Assembly (NCBI RefSeq): GCF_001642695.1
Contig: NZ_LWCC02000005.1
Coordinates: forward strand, 2,987,690-3,026,952
DNA length: 39,263 bases
Reading direction: 5' to 3'
From: Streptomyces chilikensis
GTDB lineage: Bacteria; Actinomycetota; Actinomycetes; Streptomycetales; Streptomycetaceae
Shown here: positions 8,945-17,387 of the stretch, piece after piece
How positions within the stretch are numbered: position 1 is the first letter of the stretch
Layout of the letters: every line of letters starts with the position of its first letter
Made by a program: the position numbers and the translations under genes
The notes under the pieces: model-generated
Told to the model about the DNA's origin: nothing
Seen by the model: only the letters and a program-made list of their open reading frames with translations
Database searches by the model: none

Positions 8945-9165
8945 GCCGGCCGCCGTGAGGACAGGGACAGCAGCACCAGGGCGAGGTTCACGCCCGGGCG
9001 GCCCAGTTCGTGGCGGTAGCGGTCGATCATCCGGTTCTCCTCGGCCAGCGACGTGCGGGACCCGCCCGCGGACGCCCTGGCCCCGGCGAGCTCTCCGGCC
9101 ATGTCGGCGCGACGGCCGACGAGGGCGATGATCTCCCGGTCGAGGGCGGCGATGTCTTCGGACAC
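8941..9165 (-). CDS. Small chorismate mutase-like (AroQ-type) protein
   Basis: A 74-aa protein shaped like a stand-alone AroQ-class chorismate mutase, at the short end for the family. It starts VSEDIAALDREIIALVGRRADMA, the typical helix 1 with LDREI and the RR pair, followed by ENRMIDRYRHELGRPGV. It could convert chorismate to prephenate; isochorismate pyruvate-lyase or 4-amino-4-deoxychorismate mutase activity are alternatives within the fold. No ADC or isochorismate synthase is seen nearby, which favours prephenate. The GTG at 9165 has GGAGCATCCT before it. It lies 104 bases after the MFS gene in the same direction and overlaps the Nudix-like gene. Confidence 0.68.
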   Translation of the reverse strand: MSEDIAALDREIIALVGRRADMAGELAGARASAGGSRTSLAEENRMIDRYRHELGRPGVNLALVLLSLSSRRPA

Positions 9166-9248
9166 AGGATGCTCCAATCGGTGCGTGCGTGCATGTGGGG
9201 GGGGCAGTGGGTGCGCGTGGGTGGCCGGCGTGCCGGGTGCCGCGCGCG

Positions 9249-9271
9249 GACGGGCCGTTTGGCGGCCCGTC
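9249..9271 (-). terminator. Hairpin at the MFS gene stop
   Basis: Perfect nine-base arms GACGGGCCG and CGGCCCGTC with a five-base loop overlap the MFS stop codon. It may end part of the transcription and lower expression of the last two genes, which sit beyond a 104-base gap containing a G8 run. Confidence 0.5.
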
Positions 9272-10610
9272 AGGCCGTCCGCGCCATGTCGGTCCGGGCG
9301 GGCGCGGCGTCCCGGGTCACGGCCCGGGCGCCGCGGCGCAGGGTGGTGAGGGTGACGAGGGCGCACAGGGCGGCGAGCGGGAGCCACACCCAGGCGGGTT
9401 CGCCGAGGCCGATGAGCCCGACGCCGATGGACGGGCCGAGGAACATGCCGACGCCCATCATCGAGTTGCACAGGGCGCTGGCCCGGGTCAGCTCCCGCTC
9501 GGGAACCTTGGAGATGAGCCAGGGGTGGAAGGAGCAGGAGTAGGCGCACTCGCCCAGGGCGAAGAAGACGGCGTACAGCAGCAGGCCGGCGAGCTGCACG
9601 GGGGCGGGCCCGAAACCGGCCAGGCCGGCCAGGACGAAGCCGGCGACCCACAGGCCGACGGCGATGCGCAGGCCGAGCTCCTCCGGACGGTTCTCCAGCC
9701 ACCGGGTGACGTGGCGCTGGGCGAGCACGATGACGGCGACGTTGAGCGTGAGCATCAGGGAGATCCAGCCGATGCCGGTGTCCATGAGCTGGTCGGCGAC
9801 GAGCGGCGCGGTCGCCTCGAACTGGCTGTAGCCGATCAGGTAGGCGCCGAACTGGAAGAGCGCGACGGCCATCGAGGCGCGGATCAGCGCGCCCGCGCCG
9901 AAGGCCGCGGCGGGCCTGCCCGCCGCCGTGCCGCCGGGGCCCTGCGGGCCGGTGGCGTCCGGCTCCCCGGTGTCCTCCGCGGTCTCCTCGGGGACCGACG
10001 GCACCCCGCGGGCGAGCCAGAGGGCCAGCGCGACGGGGAGGTATCCGGCGGCGTTGGCGACGAGCAGCCAGACGATGGCGTCGCGGGAGAAGACGGTGAG
10101 GAGGAGGCCGGCCAGCAGCGAACCGGCCGCGAGGGTGGCGTTGAGGATCTGGTACCGCCGGGCGAAGACCGCTCGGCGCTCCTCCGGCGGTACCAGGGAG
10201 TTGACGATCGGGATGATGGCGGCCATGAAGCAGCCCTGGCCGGCGCCGCCGAGGACGGCCGCGGTCGCGGTGGCGGCCACGGTGGAGGCGTCGGTGAGCA
10301 CCAGGAAGCAGCCCAGCCACAGCACCAGGCCCCCGATGCCCAGGGCGTGCCGGGGGATCCGTGCCGACGTCGCGGTGAGCAGCAGCGAGACCGCGAGGTT
10401 GGCCACCCCGGAGACGCCGTAGTAGACGGCGACCCCGGGCGTGCCGATGTCCGGCTGCCCGGCCAGGTGGATCCCGATGAACGGGAACACCATGCCGTAG
10501 CAGAACGACGAGAGGCCGTGCAGGAACAGGATGCGGTTGACCGACCGGCGGCGCAGCGCGGCCAGGGCGTCGCGCGCCGGCGCCGCCGGTACGGATTCCG
10601 TGGGGGTCAT
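9270..10610 (-). CDS. MFS transporter, probable exporter of the cluster product
   Basis: A 446-aa membrane protein with about twelve hydrophobic segments, beginning after a 30-residue cytoplasmic tail at RILFLHGLSSFCYGMVFPF. RRAVFARRYQILNATLAAGSL resembles the loop and following helix of MFS drug-efflux proteins. A Gly/Ala/Pro-rich cytoplasmic linker of about 40 residues (EDTGEPDATGPQGPGG) separates the two six-helix halves. Lying inside the cluster operon, 18 bases after the formamidase-like gene, it most likely exports the product or gives self-protection; import cannot be excluded. The ATG at 10610 precedes the first helix at a normal distance. Confidence 0.82.
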   Translation of the reverse strand: MTPTESVPAAPARDALAALRRRSVNRILFLHGLSSFCYGMVFPFIGIHLAGQPDIGTPGVAVYYGVSGVANLAVSLLLTATSARIPRHALGIGGLVLWLGCFLVLTDASTVAATATAAVLGGAGQGCFMAAIIPIVNSLVPPEERRAVFARRYQILNATLAAGSLLAGLLLTVFSRDAIVWLLVANAAGYLPVALALWLARGVPSVPEETAEDTGEPDATGPQGPGGTAAGRPAAAFGAGALIRASMAVALFQFGAYLIGYSQFEATAPLVADQLMDTGIGWISLMLTLNVAVIVLAQRHVTRWLENRPEELGLRIAVGLWVAGFVLAGLAGFGPAPVQLAGLLLYAVFFALGECAYSCSFHPWLISKVPERELTRASALCNSMMGVGMFLGPSIGVGLIGLGEPAWVWLPLAALCALVTLTTLRRGARAVTRDAAPARTDMARTA

Positions 10611-10628
10611 GAGGGTGCTCGCTTTCCG

Positions 10629-11396
10629 TCAGTCGCCGGCCACGAGGGCGAGGACGCGCGCGGGGCTGCCGGAGCCGCCGACGATGGGCAGGGGCGCGGC
10701 GATCAGCAGGGCGCCCTGCGGGGGCAGCCGGTGCAGGTTGCGCAGCTGGGTGAGGCCGTACTTGTCGGCGCCGTGGAAGTACCAGTGGCAGGGGTAGGGC
10801 TGGTCCTCGAACTCCCCGGCCAGGCCGGCGTCGGTGCCGACGGTCTCGACCCCGATGCCGACCAGCGGCGTCTCCTGGGCCAGCCACTTGGCGCACTCGG
10901 GGGCGATGCCCGGCGTGTGCCGTCCGTTGAGGAACTTCTCGGGGTCGTCCTGGCGGCTCTCCCATCCGGTGCGGTAGAGCAGCCAGCCCTGGTCGGGGAG
11001 CGGGCCGTGCTCCTCCTGCCACGCCTCGACGTGGTGGCGGCGCAGCAGGAAGTCCGGGTCCTCGGCGGCCTCCGCGGAGAAGTCCAGGACCGCGGCCGGC
11101 CCGAACAGGCGCCGCGGCGGGACCTGGGACACGTCGTCGTGGTCCTTGCCGGGGAGCCAGTGCACGGGGGCGTCGAAGTGGGTGCCGGTGTGCTCGGACA
11201 GGCGGATGTTGTTCCAGTAGACGGTGGGCCCGGCCTCGTCGTAGTGGCTGATGACCTCGCGCCGGAAGGGCCAGGGCTGGCCGCGGTCCGGCGGGAGCTG
11301 GATCAGCGGGGTCTCCTCGGAGAGGGGCGAGGTGAGGTCGACGACCTGGACGGAGCCGTCGGCGAGGGCGCCCAGCAGCGGGCCGAGAGCGGTCAT
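10629..11396 (-). CDS. Cyclase-family hydrolase, kynurenine formamidase-like
   Basis: A 255-aa metal-dependent hydrolase of the cyclase/KynB superfamily. The signature HTGTHFDAPVHW gives metal ligands H69, H73 and D75 plus H79. In tryptophan catabolism, KynB of this family hydrolyses N-formylkynurenine to kynurenine and formate, and this gene sits in one operon with a tryptophan 2,3-dioxygenase, so that reaction is the best guess. It is somewhat longer than typical bacterial KynB (about 210 aa) and the superfamily also includes other amide and lactone hydrolases, so a different substrate is possible. The gene starts 1 base after the aminotransferase stop, indicating tight coupling. Confidence 0.8.
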   Translation of the reverse strand: MTALGPLLGALADGSVQVVDLTSPLSEETPLIQLPPDRGQPWPFRREVISHYDEAGPTVYWNNIRLSEHTGTHFDAPVHWLPGKDHDDVSQVPPRRLFGPAAVLDFSAEAAEDPDFLLRRHHVEAWQEEHGPLPDQGWLLYRTGWESRQDDPEKFLNGRHTPGIAPECAKWLAQETPLVGIGVETVGTDAGLAGEFEDQPYPCHWYFHGADKYGLTQLRNLHRLPPQGALLIAAPLPIVGGSGSPARVLALVAGD

Positions 11397-11397
11397 G

Positions 11398-12342
11398 TCA
11401 CTTCTCCGTGGGGTGCACGACGGTGGTCCAGTGGCTGTAGTCGGGGTGCTGTCCGCGCACCACCGCGTCGTACAGCTCCTGGAGCTTGCGGGTGGTCACG
11501 CCGGGCGCGCCGTCGCCGACGGGGATGCGGTCGACGCTGGTGACGGGGGCGAGTTCGGCGAGGGTGCCCGCGACGAACACCTCGTCGGCGGTGTAGAGCT
11601 CGGTGCGGTCGATCTCGCGGCGCTCCATCGGGATGCCGAGCTCCTTGGCGGCGATCTCGCCGACGGTGGCGACGGTGATGCCCTCGAGGACGCCGCTGGT
11701 GCCGGGCGGGGTGATGAGCTTGCCGTCGCGGAGCATCACCACGCAGGAGCCGGGGGCCTCGGAGACGCTGCCGCGCTGGTTGAGCAGCAGCGTGGTGTCG
11801 TAGCCGTTGCGGATGGCCTCGTGGTGGGCGAGGCGGCTGTTGTGGTAGTTGGCGCCGGCCTTGATGCGGGGCGGCATGCTGTCGTCGCTGATGCGCCGCC
11901 AGGAGGCGATGGTGGCGGCGAGACCGCCCTCGAAGCCGCGTCCGCGGGGGGCGCGGGTGGAGGTGATGTGGACGCCGGCGTCGTCGGTGTGGCTGAGCGG
12001 GTCGAAGTTGGGGCCCATGTTGAAGTACGAGACGACGCAGATGTGTACGTCCTCGTCGAAGGCGTTGGCCCGCAGGACGTCGACGACCCCCTGCTTGAGC
12101 TGCTCCTCGGTGAAGGGCACCTTCATGTGGAGGCTCTTCATGGAGCGCCCCAGGCGGGCCAGGTGCTCGTCGACGCGGAAGACGGCCAGGCCGTCCTGGC
12201 CGGGGCGGCGGTAGGCGCGCAGCCCCTCGAAGACGTTGGCGCCCCAGAAGGCGCCCTGGGAACGGGCGTGGACGGTGCAGTCCTGCCAGGCGACGATCTC
12301 GCCGTCGAGCCAGGCGTGGGTGGGCGGCAGCGGTGTGGTCAT
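11398..12342 (-). CDS. Class IV PLP aminotransferase (branched-chain type)
   Basis: A 314-aa fold-type IV aminotransferase, close to IlvE in layout: AFWGANVFEGLRAY near the start, FRVDEHLARLGRSMKSL, K161 in RIKAGANYHNS as the Schiff-base lysine, SVSEAPGSCV, and SGVLEGITVATV binding the PLP phosphate. Family members exchange amino groups between branched-chain or aromatic amino acids, glutamate and their keto acids. In this cluster it might act on kynurenine, on a prephenate-derived aromatic keto acid, or supply a branched-chain partner; the sequence alone does not decide. It is separated by 55 bases from the monooxygenase gene upstream and by 1 base from the formamidase-like gene downstream. 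Confidence 0.87.
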   Translation of the reverse strand: MTTPLPPTHAWLDGEIVAWQDCTVHARSQGAFWGANVFEGLRAYRRPGQDGLAVFRVDEHLARLGRSMKSLHMKVPFTEEQLKQGVVDVLRANAFDEDVHICVVSYFNMGPNFDPLSHTDDAGVHITSTRAPRGRGFEGGLAATIASWRRISDDSMPPRIKAGANYHNSRLAHHEAIRNGYDTTLLLNQRGSVSEAPGSCVVMLRDGKLITPPGTSGVLEGITVATVGEIAAKELGIPMERREIDRTELYTADEVFVAGTLAELAPVTSVDRIPVGDGAPGVTTRKLQELYDAVVRGQHPDYSHWTTVVHPTEK

Positions 12343-12397
12343 GTCGGACTCCAGTCGTTGCGGTGCGCGGCGCGCGGCGCGCGGGAAGGGGGGCGGG

Positions 12398-14050
12398 TCA
12401 GGCGGCGGCGACGACGCGGGCGGCGACGGACGGGGTCACGGCCTGGGCGCAGCGGGAGAGGGACGCGCCGAACCCCTCGGGGCGCGAGGCGTCGGGCAGC
12501 AGGGCGGCGATGTGGCCGTCAGGGCGGACGATCAGGCAGGACCCCTCGGCGGCCCGGTACGCGTGGCTGAGCACGCTGTCGCGGTCGCGGAGCACGGTGA
12601 CGCCGGCGGGCATGTCCGACGCGTCGCCGGCCGTGGGCACGGCGCGCTCGCCCTCGCGCAGGACGACCACCAGGCGGGCGTCCAGGCCGCGGGTGTCGGC
12701 GAGGGCGCGCTCGGCGAACTCGCGGGCGGCCGCCCGGTCGGGGGCGAAGTACAGGCCGGTGAAGCCCTGCCCGTACAGCTCGCGGACGCGGCGGACGCCG
12801 GGCGCGGCGACGCGCGCGTCGGGGGCGAAGGATCCCAGCAGGGGGTGGCGGTCGGCGGACTCGACGACGGGGGAGGCGGTGTAGGTGTGCGGCTCGGCCA
12901 TCTTGCCGCTGTTGACGCGGTCGCGGACGCGCTGGAAGGGGTGGGAGAGGGTGAGGAGCACCTTGCGGGCCCACCGGCGCGCCAGGGTGGGCGGCACCAT
13001 GAACTTGATGGTGGCCTCGGTGACGGCGAGGTTCTCCTTGGCGGCGGCGTAGCGCTCGTCGTGGTAGGTGTCGAGGAGGCTGTCCTCGGCCTTGCCCTCC
13101 ATGACCAGGGCCAGCTTCCAGGCGAGGTTGTCGGCGTCCTGGATGCCGCTGTTCATGCCGCGGGAGCCGTAGGGCGGCAGGGAGTGGGCGGAGTCGCCGG
13201 CGAAGAAGATCCGGCCGAGGCGGAACTTCTCGACGACCCGCTGGTGGAAGCGGTAGGTGGACACCCAGTCGATCTCGTAGTCGACGTCGCCGATGACGGC
13301 GCGGACCCGCCGGTCGAAGCGGCCGTCGGCGCGCTCGGCCTCGATGTCGGTCTCGGGGGCGAGCTGCCAGTCGATGCGCCAGATGTCGTTCGGCTGCGGG
13401 TGCATGACGAGCTGGCGGCCGGGGTTGAACGGCGGGTCGTAGTGGAAGTGGCGCTCCTTGGGCAGCGGCAGCTTCACCTTGAGGTCGGTGATGAGGAAGC
13501 GGTCCTTGTGGCTGTAGCCGGTCCACGCCACGCCGGTCATCTTGCGCATCGGGCTGCGGACGCCGTCGCAGGCGACGACGTACCGGCAGGTGTAGCTGCG
13601 GGGGCCGTCGGGGGTGTCGGCGGTGACGGTGACCGCGTCGTCGTCCTGGGAGACCGCGGTGATCTCGTGGGCCCAGTGGACCTCGGTGAGGGGGCTCTCC
13701 TGGATCTTCTCGAGCAGCAGCTGCTCGATGCGGAACTGCGAGATGTTGACGAAGGGCCCGTAGCCGATGCGGCGCGGGTACTCGGCGGCGCGTATCTCCT
13801 TGCCGCGCACGTAGGTGCGGGCGGTGGTCCAGGTGACGCCCTCGGCGCCGATGGTCTCGGCGCAGCCGAACTTGTCGAGGACCTCCAGGACGTCGCCCTG
13901 GATGAGGCAGGCCTTGGAGCCCTGCTTGCGCAGCTCGGGGTCGCGCTCGAAGAGGACGGACGGGATGCCGAAGGAGGCGAGACGGGCGGCGAGGGCCATG
14001 CCGACCGGGCCGGCTCCGACGATGCCCACGGGGATGAGGTTGCTGGTCAT
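12398..14050 (-). CDS. FAD-dependent aromatic monooxygenase
   Basis: A 550-aa group A flavin monooxygenase of the p-hydroxybenzoate hydroxylase fold. GIVGAGPVGMALAARL (residues 9-24) is the dinucleotide-binding motif, VACDGVRSPMRK (159-170) the DG motif, and G285-D-S-A-H289 begins the second FAD motif that continues LPPYGSRGMNSGIQDADNLAWKL. The C-terminal 150 residues form the thioredoxin-like extension seen in MhpA- and PheA-type hydroxylases. It resembles these rather than dedicated kynurenine 3-monooxygenase. In context it probably hydroxylates kynurenine, anthranilate or a later aromatic intermediate using NAD(P)H and O2. Its ATG overlaps the stop of the TDO-like gene (ATGA), showing translational coupling. 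Confidence 0.88.
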   Translation of the reverse strand: MTSNLIPVGIVGAGPVGMALAARLASFGIPSVLFERDPELRKQGSKACLIQGDVLEVLDKFGCAETIGAEGVTWTTARTYVRGKEIRAAEYPRRIGYGPFVNISQFRIEQLLLEKIQESPLTEVHWAHEITAVSQDDDAVTVTADTPDGPRSYTCRYVVACDGVRSPMRKMTGVAWTGYSHKDRFLITDLKVKLPLPKERHFHYDPPFNPGRQLVMHPQPNDIWRIDWQLAPETDIEAERADGRFDRRVRAVIGDVDYEIDWVSTYRFHQRVVEKFRLGRIFFAGDSAHSLPPYGSRGMNSGIQDADNLAWKLALVMEGKAEDSLLDTYHDERYAAAKENLAVTEATIKFMVPPTLARRWARKVLLTLSHPFQRVRDRVNSGKMAEPHTYTASPVVESADRHPLLGSFAPDARVAAPGVRRVRELYGQGFTGLYFAPDRAAAREFAERALADTRGLDARLVVVLREGERAVPTAGDASDMPAGVTVLRDRDSVLSHAYRAAEGSCLIVRPDGHIAALLPDASRPEGFGASLSRCAQAVTPSVAARVVAAA

Positions 14051-15360
14051 GCGGCTTCGTTCTCCGTCTTCATGAGGTGGGTGATGGTCCGCTCCGCGGT
14101 GTCCCCGGCGCCGGCGGTGTCGCCGGCGGTGTCCTTGACGGACCGGAAGACCGGGATGGTGCGGACGTGGCTCAGGTAGGGGGTGCCCTCGGTGTAGCCG
14201 GTGCCGGAGCGGGTGCCGAGCATCCGGACGGCGATCCGGTAGTGGGTCTGGCGCCAGCGGCGCAGCGCCGAGGCGAAGGTGAGCATCGCGGCGGTGAGCC
14301 GTTCGCGGTCGGCCGCGGTGAAGCGGCCGTCGTCGAGGGCGGTGGCGCAGGCGTCGTCGAGGGTGGGCTGGCCGTTCAGGATCCGCTCGCGGACCTCGGG
14401 GGTCGAGCGGTAGGCGGGGGAGTCCAGCCGGTCCCGGTCCGGGGTGCGGCACAGCGACTCGACGAGCTTGTAGTTGCGGGACTGGATGGCGCTGGCGCCC
14501 TCGGTGTACTCGCGGAAGGTGCGGAAGGACTCGATCTGCATCGTGGCGAGCAGCGAGAACAGCGGGGCCGACTCGGCGAGCGCGGTCTCCGCGACGGCCA
14601 GGTGGGCGACGGCCGGCCCGGTGCGGGCCGCGCCGAGGTCGCCGATCGCGGTCCGCAGGCTGAGGGCGAGCAGCGCGAAGGTCGTCTCGAAGGTCTGGAG
14701 CACCCTGATGAACATGTGCTCGTCGTGGGAGACGTAGACCGGCAGCATGCTCAGGCGCAGCACCCGGCGTTCGTGGTCGTCGAGCAGCTCGCCGTCGACG
14801 AACTCCCAGAGCTGGGCGGCCTGGGCGACCGGGTCCGCGGCGGTCAGCGGGTCGCCGTGGCCCAGCCGGGCCAGGGCCGGCCGGGCGACCCGCAGGGCCA
14901 GGCGGCAGCGCTTCTCCACCAGGCGGTCGTCGGGCCGCATCTCCGGGAGGAGGTCGGTGCGGCCCTCGACCGCGGCCAGTTCGAACCGGAGCAGGTCGGC
15001 GAGGAGCTGGACGACGAGCCGGTCGCGGCGGGCGCGGGCCGAGGCGGCGGCCCGCGGCCCGTCGTCGGCGGTGGGCAGGCCGAGGACCGACAGGGAGGTG
15101 TAGGTGGGGTAGTCGTAGCGGCCGTCCCACTTGTCGAGCGCGGTGTCGAGGAAGCGGGTGAGCAGCCCGTCCTCCTCGGCGGCGGCGTCGGCCTCGTCGG
15201 CGGTGGCCGCCTGGGCGAGCCGTTCGCGGGCCACCGCGAGGTCCTTGAGGAGCTGTTCGGAGACGAAGTGCTTGCCCACGCGGTGGTACTGGTCCACCAC
15301 CGCGTCGTAGGGGAAGCGGCTCGGCACGGGATCGGTCAGCCAGTCGGTCAGTTCGTTCAC
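14047..15360 (-). CDS. Divergent tryptophan 2,3-dioxygenase-superfamily protein
   Basis: A 437-aa protein, much longer than ordinary TDO. Residues ~205-405 carry the TDO pattern: SHDEHMF (211-217) corresponds to the HRDEMLF region, SLLATMQIESFRTFREYTEGASAIQS (269-294) to the ETMxxxxFxxFRxxLxxASGFQS region, and WRQTHYRIAVRMLGTRSGTG (369-388) contains the likely proximal haem ligand H373. The first ~200 residues are helical with no motif I recognise beyond YDYPTYTSLSVLGLP. TDO relatives of this sort in natural-product pathways can oxygenate indoles in other ways than ring opening (MarE is an example), so the activity is open. It lies 10 bases after the PLP-enzyme gene and overlaps the FAD monooxygenase gene. 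Confidence 0.75.
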   Translation of the reverse strand: MNELTDWLTDPVPSRFPYDAVVDQYHRVGKHFVSEQLLKDLAVARERLAQAATADEADAAAEEDGLLTRFLDTALDKWDGRYDYPTYTSLSVLGLPTADDGPRAAASARARRDRLVVQLLADLLRFELAAVEGRTDLLPEMRPDDRLVEKRCRLALRVARPALARLGHGDPLTAADPVAQAAQLWEFVDGELLDDHERRVLRLSMLPVYVSHDEHMFIRVLQTFETTFALLALSLRTAIGDLGAARTGPAVAHLAVAETALAESAPLFSLLATMQIESFRTFREYTEGASAIQSRNYKLVESLCRTPDRDRLDSPAYRSTPEVRERILNGQPTLDDACATALDDGRFTAADRERLTAAMLTFASALRRWRQTHYRIAVRMLGTRSGTGYTEGTPYLSHVRTIPVFRSVKDTAGDTAGAGDTAERTITHLMKTENEAA

Positions 15361-15370
15361 GATGCGGGTC

Positions 15371-16591
15371 TCACCTTCGGGAACGGGACGGGGCGGCGGG
15401 GCCGGCCAGTGCCCGGAACTCGCGCATGGCCTGGCAGAGGGCCTCCACGTCGTCGGTGGAGTTGTAGTAGTGGAAGGAGAGGCGGACGACGGGTCCGCGG
15501 GGACTGACCGCGATGCCCTGGCCGGCCAGCCAGCCGGCGAGCGCGGGCGGATCGTTGTCGTACAGGCCGAGGTGGGCGCCCTGCCGCTCGGGGCTCTCGG
15601 CGCGGCGGACCCTTTCGCCCTGGGAGGTGAGGGTCCGTGCGGTGCGTTCGACGAGCGCCTCGACGTGGCGCCGCACGTCCGCCAGGTCGACGTCGGTGAA
15701 GAGCGCCAGGGCGGCGTTCGCGGCGTAGAGCGCGGGCACGGCCGGGGTGCCGGTCTCGAACCGCCGGGCGATGGCGGGGAAGTCGAGCCGCAGCGGGTCG
15801 AACGCCATCGGCTCCACCCGCCCGAACCAGCCGGTCAGCTGCGGGTCCTGGTCGCTCTCCACCCCTTCGCGGGCGTAGAGGAAGGCCACGCCGGGGAGGC
15901 CGGAGAGGTACTTCATGGTCCCGGCGACCAGGTAGTCGCAGCCGAGTTCGGTGACGTCCACCGGCATGACGCCGACGGCCTGGTAGGCGTCGACGAAGGT
16001 GAGCGCCCCGGCCTCGCGGCCGGCCGCGACCACCTCGGCCACCGGCGGGCGTTCGGCGAACTTGTACGTCGACAGCGGCACGGACACCAGCGCGGTGCGG
16101 GCGCCCACGGCCGTCGTGTAGTCGGAGAGCCGCACCCGGCCCGAGTCGTCCCCGGTGAAGATCACCTTGGCGCCGCGCGGCTGCTGTGCCAGCCAGACGT
16201 GCGCGACGGACGGGAACTCCTCGACCGTGGTGACGATCTCGTCGCGGGTCTTGAGCGACAGCGTCGAGACGACCTGGTACGCGCCGACGGAGGCGTTCGG
16301 CAGGACGGCGATCTGGTCCGCGCCCGCCCCGATCAGGGAGGCGAAGCGCTGCCGGGCGGCGTCCACCTCCTGCTCGAAGCGGTGCCAGGGCGCGCCGTGA
16401 CGGGCCATGGCCTCCTGCATCCGCTCCAGCGCCTCGTCGACGGCTTCGGAGCGGGCGCCCAGGCTGCAGCTCGCCAGGTGGACGGTGCGTTCCAGCATGG
16501 GGAAGCCGCGGCGGAAGGCGGCGGGCGTGACGAGGACGGGCCGGGTCCGCTCCGCCTCGCCCACCCGGGGCGACGCGGTGGTCACGGTCAT
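15371..16591 (-). CDS. Class V PLP enzyme, kynureninase/desulfurase-like
   Basis: A 406-aa fold-type I PLP enzyme of aminotransferase class V. Visible elements: FPMLERTVHLASCSLG at the N-terminus, LPNASVGAYQV (phosphate/ring stacking region), FVDAYQAVG with D201, and AGTMKYLSG with K227 as the Schiff-base lysine; RLSFHYYNS near the end supplies the carboxylate-binding arginine. Its place between two TDO-family genes suggests action on kynurenine or a hydroxylated kynurenine, releasing (hydroxy)anthranilate and alanine. However, the DAYQ motif is more like the desulfurase/epimerase branch than classical kynureninase, so another reaction is possible. The ATG at 16591 overlaps the TDO stop (ATGA). 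Confidence 0.78.
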   Translation of the reverse strand: MTVTTASPRVGEAERTRPVLVTPAAFRRGFPMLERTVHLASCSLGARSEAVDEALERMQEAMARHGAPWHRFEQEVDAARQRFASLIGAGADQIAVLPNASVGAYQVVSTLSLKTRDEIVTTVEEFPSVAHVWLAQQPRGAKVIFTGDDSGRVRLSDYTTAVGARTALVSVPLSTYKFAERPPVAEVVAAGREAGALTFVDAYQAVGVMPVDVTELGCDYLVAGTMKYLSGLPGVAFLYAREGVESDQDPQLTGWFGRVEPMAFDPLRLDFPAIARRFETGTPAVPALYAANAALALFTDVDLADVRRHVEALVERTARTLTSQGERVRRAESPERQGAHLGLYDNDPPALAGWLAGQGIAVSPRGPVVRLSFHYYNSTDDVEALCQAMREFRALAGPAAPSRSRR

Positions 16592-17376
16592 GACGCACTC
16601 GCCCCGCTCCGGTCCCCGGACATCGGGCAGACCGGCGCCGGGACCTGCTCGGCGTACTCGGGAGCGGGCTCGGCGTCGCCGAGGGGGCCGCTCAGCGTCA
16701 GCTCGGTGCGCAGCTCCCACAGTTGCGGGAAGAACTTGTGGCTGATCAGCCGGGCCAGGAAGTCCACGGGGGCGCCCTTGGTGCCGACCGCGGAGTCGCC
16801 GAGGATACGGGTGGTCATCTTGTAGTGCTGGACCCGCCACAGCGAGATGCGCTCGTCCCAGTCGATGAGCGCCTCGGCCAAGCGGTACTCGGCGGTGTCC
16901 TGGCCGGTGCGGTACACCTCGCCGAGGTCGGTCCCGCGGGCCTCGATCAGCCGGCGGAAGGCCTTCTCGAGGTCCTGGCCGACCTGGCGGGCGGCCTTCC
17001 AGCCCGGCGACTCGAAGCCCGAGCCGTGTCCGAGGACGGTGCGGATGATCTGGAAGTCCCAGGGGGCCAGGTGCCGCATCATCTCCAGGCCCTCGGTGCA
17101 GTTCAGCACGCCGAGCGAGGCGCGGCCGAGCAGCCGCGTGGCGGCGTCGAGGCTGCCGGCGTCGATGAGGCGGCAGGCCTCCTCGGCCTCGTAGGCGGCG
17201 TGCTTGAGCCAGAGCTCGCTCGTCTGGTGGACGATCTGGAACAGCATCTCGTCCCGGTGGATCATGTCCTCGGGGCGGCGCTGGAGCGCCAGCAGCGTGT
17301 CGGTGCGCATGTAGCGCGCGTAGTCGTTGGAACCTTCGCCGTCGAGTACGGCGACCGAATAGTCCTTGGCAGCCAC
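16588..17376 (-). CDS. kynA: Tryptophan 2,3-dioxygenase
   Basis: A 262-aa haem dioxygenase that opens the tryptophan indole ring to N-formylkynurenine. DYARYMRTDTLLALQ, then HRDEMLFQIVHQTSELWLK with H50 equivalent to the active-site histidine of Xanthomonas TDO, GFESPGWK at the substrate loop position, and WRVQHYKMTTRILG with H184 as likely haem ligand, followed by GTKGA. A Pro/Ala/Ser-rich C-terminal tail is added. The start is GTG at 17376, supported by CAGGAGCATC just before it; the long open frame upstream overlaps the ATP-grasp gene and is not coding. It is 11 bases downstream of the ATP-grasp gene. It is the committed step linking the cluster's trp genes to kynurenine. Confidence 0.92.
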   Translation of the reverse strand: MAAKDYSVAVLDGEGSNDYARYMRTDTLLALQRRPEDMIHRDEMLFQIVHQTSELWLKHAAYEAEEACRLIDAGSLDAATRLLGRASLGVLNCTEGLEMMRHLAPWDFQIIRTVLGHGSGFESPGWKAARQVGQDLEKAFRRLIEARGTDLGEVYRTGQDTAEYRLAEALIDWDERISLWRVQHYKMTTRILGDSAVGTKGAPVDFLARLISHKFFPQLWELRTELTLSGPLGDAEPAPEYAEQVPAPVCPMSGDRSGASAS

Positions 17377-17387
17377 GATGCTCCTGC

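Noticed and set aside
8400-9000. attR-like copy of the tRNA-Leu 3' end at the far cluster edge
   Set aside because: No match longer than a few bases around CGGCCGG was found, and there is no integrase in the window.
12236-14179. Long plus-strand frame opposite the FAD monooxygenase
   Set aside because: Its translation is Gly/Val/Asp/Glu low complexity and mirrors the real gene on the other strand; no start signal or motif.
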